From: Mucilaginibacter sp. UR6-1
GTDB taxonomy: Bacteria > Bacteroidota > Bacteroidia > Sphingobacteriales > Sphingobacteriaceae
Direction of reading: 5' to 3'
NCBI RefSeq assembly: GCF_020880975.1
Contig: NZ_JAJIWP010000001.1
Location: forward strand, 1,116,001-1,180,000
Length of the DNA stretch: 64,000 bases
A program made the position numbers and the translations under genes. Numbering within the stretch: the stretch's first letter is position 1; every line of letters begins with the position of its first letter. Of the stretch, positions 62,285 through 64,000 are shown piece after piece. The notes beneath the pieces are model-generated. The model was given only the letters and a program-made list of their open reading frames with translations, was not told the DNA's origin and searched no databases.

Positions 62285-64000
62285 TTACTTTATGGAATAC
62301 GGGCGATCAGCCGCTTTTGTACTCCATTTAAGGTTGGGTTTGTTGCCCATTACAAAAACCAGCTCGCCGCCCTTCATTAATTCGGTATGGCTAATATAAG
62401 CTTTTGTGTATGGTTTTCCGTTTAAAGTAACGCTCTGAATGTATTTATTTTCATCGCTGTTATTACGTGCGGTAAGTTTAAACTTCTTGCCCTCCGGCAG
62501 GTTGATTACCGCCTCGTTAAACAACGGACTACCAAACACATAGTTGCCGTTAGCCGGATTAACCGGGTAAAAGCCTAATGATGATAAAACATACCATGCC
62601 GACATTTGGCCAACATCCTCGTTACCGATAATGCCATCAGGCTTGGTGGTATAAAAATCTTTCATGATGTAACGTACCTTTTCGGCAGTTTTCCACGGCT
62701 GGCCGGCATAGGTATACAGGTAAGTAATGTGGTGACTTGGCTCGTTACCATGCGCATACTGGCCTATCAAGCCCGAAATATCATTTGAAGCTTCGGCACC
62801 CATATCGCCTTTGGCTACAAAAAAGGCATCCAGCTTGGTTGTGAACTTTTTATCGCCACCTAATAGTTTTATCAATCCTTCCACATCCTGCGGAACCAGC
62901 CATTGGTATTGCCAGGCATTTCCTTCTGTGTAATCGCCACGCTCGTGTATGGAGCGGAAAGGATCAAAAGGTTCTCTAAACTTACCATCCGAAAGTTTTG
63001 CACGAAAGAACCCGGTTTTGCTGTCGAAGTAGTTTTTGTAGTAATTACCGCGTTTCATAAAATATTCGTAATCGGCCATGTTACCCATCTTCTTCGCCAT
63101 CTGCGCCGCGCTCCAATCAGCCAAAGCGTACTCCAAGCCCATTGATACCGATTCGGCAGTGCTATCAGCAGGCACATAACCTAATGATTTAACGAACTTG
63201 ATTCCACGCTCATCGCCCATTGCGGTAGCTTTTACAGCCTCCCAGGCCAGCTTTTCGTCAAAGCCTTTGTAGCCTTTAAGGTAAGCGTCAACCACCACAG
63301 GTATAGCACTGTAACCCACCATACAGTTGGTTTCATTAGCCATAAGGTGCCATACAGGCAGTTTGCCCTGTTGCTTGTAAATGGCCAGCATTGTGTTCAC
63401 CATATCGCTAACACGCTCGGGGTGCAGCAAAGTATACATTGGGTCGGCAGCGCGATAGGTATCCCATAACGAGAAGGTGGTCAGGTTATTGAAACCCTCA
63501 TTTTTATGCACCTTTTTATCGGTACCCCAATAATCGCCGTTAACATCATTAAATGTTGATGGCGCTATCATGGTATGATACATGGCCGTGTAAAAAACTT
63601 TCTTCTTATCCTCGTCAGGAGTAGTAATGGCTACCTTGTTCAATGCCTTATCCCACGCGGCGTAAGCCCTGGTTACGGTACCATTAAAATCCCAGCCCGG
63701 CAGTTCGGTTTTTATGTTAAGCGCGGCATTTTCTGCGCTTACCGGAGAGATACCTAATTTAACATAAACCTTTTCGCCTTCTTTGGTTGCAAAAGTCACC
63801 ACACCTTTAGCTCTCTCAGCTTCAATAGATGTACCGGTTTTAACGGTTGTGCTATCGTAAACGGTTAATGTTTTTACAGGTTTTGACAGGATCATGGTGA
63901 AATAGATCCGCTGATCCTGCGCCCAGCCTTCAGAGTAGCGATAACCGTTGATAGTGGTATCGTTCACTAATGTTAGTGATGTTTTCATTGGCCTGTCCCA
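62285..64000 (-). CDS. GH92 alpha-mannosidase, C-terminal part (runs off window)
   Basis: The frame is open to the window edge (WDRP then the ATG at 63986-63988), so the N-terminal beta-sandwich is partly missing; 572 residues are present. GH92 features: TMYHTMIAPSTFNDVNGDYWGTD, FSLWDTYRAADPMYTLLHPERV, GYSAIPVVVDAYLKGYKGFD, then SIHERGDYTEGNAWQYQWLVPQDV (catalytic region, about 62880-62950) and GNEDVGQMSAWYVLSSLGFYPVNP near 62550-62630. Calcium-dependent exo-alpha-mannosidases of this family act on N-glycans. No mannosyl-binding domain was seen. It is convergent with neighbours and may form a divergent unit with genes outside. Confidence 0.92.
   Translation of the reverse strand, partial: WDRPMKTSLTLVNDTTINGYRYSEGWAQDQRIYFTMILSKPVKTLTVYDSTTVKTGTSIEAERAKGVVTFATKEGEKVYVKLGISPVSAENAALNIKTELPGWDFNGTVTRAYAAWDKALNKVAITTPDEDKKKVFYTAMYHTMIAPSTFNDVNGDYWGTDKKVHKNEGFNNLTTFSLWDTYRAADPMYTLLHPERVSDMVNTMLAIYKQQGKLPVWHLMANETNCMVGYSAIPVVVDAYLKGYKGFDEKLAWEAVKATAMGDERGIKFVKSLGYVPADSTAESVSMGLEYALADWSAAQMAKKMGNMADYEYFMKRGNYYKNYFDSKTGFFRAKLSDGKFREPFDPFRSIHERGDYTEGNAWQYQWLVPQDVEGLIKLLGGDKKFTTKLDAFFVAKGDMGAEASNDISGLIGQYAHGNEPSHHITYLYTYAGQPWKTAEKVRYIMKDFYTTKPDGIIGNEDVGQMSAWYVLSSLGFYPVNPANGNYVFGSPLFNEAVINLPEGKKFKLTARNNSDENKYIQSVTLNGKPYTKAYISHTELMKGGELVFVMGNKPNLKWSTKAADRPYSIK

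Overview
The window reads as a chromosomal segment of a Bacteroidota bacterium, most likely a Sphingobacteriaceae member of the Mucilaginibacter/Pedobacter type. The support is by-eye family recognition: a LytS/LytR pair next to a TonB receptor with STN and carboxypeptidase-like N-terminal domains, a DUF4249 lipoprotein, CHU_C-type Ig-like repeats, TAnnTTTG-type promoters, and a run of GH3/GH35/GH20/GH29/GH92 genes. No tRNA, rRNA or CRISPR array was seen.

Layout. 1-4.7 kb: the N-terminal part of a secreted Ig-repeat protein, divergent from an 856-aa NACHT-type STAND ATPase. 5.1-15 kb: a 1256-aa hybrid histidine kinase followed by a zone of gene decay. That zone holds a DUF892 gene with an in-frame stop, a PAS/HisKA fragment, a ChrR-like cupin anti-sigma gene without a good start, a frameshifted AI-2E permease joined to a GH130 fragment, and half an EamA transporter, mixed with intact genes (response regulator, Na+/H+ antiporter, small SSB). 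15.3-22.7 kb: envelope redox stress genes. 22.8-29.3 kb: universal stress protein and IS3 remnants, AT-rich gene-poor DNA, small lipoproteins, and a 617-aa lipoprotein paired with a 4-TM protein. 29.6-39.9 kb: a GC-richer uvrA paralogue with a DUF4385 gene, then TetR- and AraC-linked small-molecule enzymes and a di-haem cytochrome c peroxidase. 40-49.7 kb: mnmE, a nucleoid-associated protein, LytS/LytR, and a TonB receptor/DUF4249/NHL operon. 49.8-52.8 kb: a lone CHC2 zinc finger and a D-amino-acid/dipeptide operon (RidA, D-threonine-aldolase-like, dipeptidase). 52.8-64 kb: a glycan-degradation cluster around a LacI-type operator.

The most interesting system is at 16.9-22.7 kb. A spondin-like lipoprotein, a Lys-Met-repeat secreted peptide, a periplasmic peroxiredoxin and thioredoxin, an ECF sigma factor with a zinc-finger anti-sigma, a cytochrome b, a Tat-exported sulfite-oxidase-fold enzyme and a DUF417 (RclC-like) membrane protein lie together. 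Four of the transcription units start with the same bipartite element, GTAAG(G/T)-N16-(G/T)AC(T/C/A)AA, which I read as the promoter of the local sigma factor. The gene set parallels the proteobacterial hypochlorite defence (methionine-rich scavenger peptide plus YedY/YedZ-type methionine sulfoxide reductase under an ECF sigma), here with a different anti-sigma and extra thiol enzymes.

All family calls are from reading the sequence; no database search was run.
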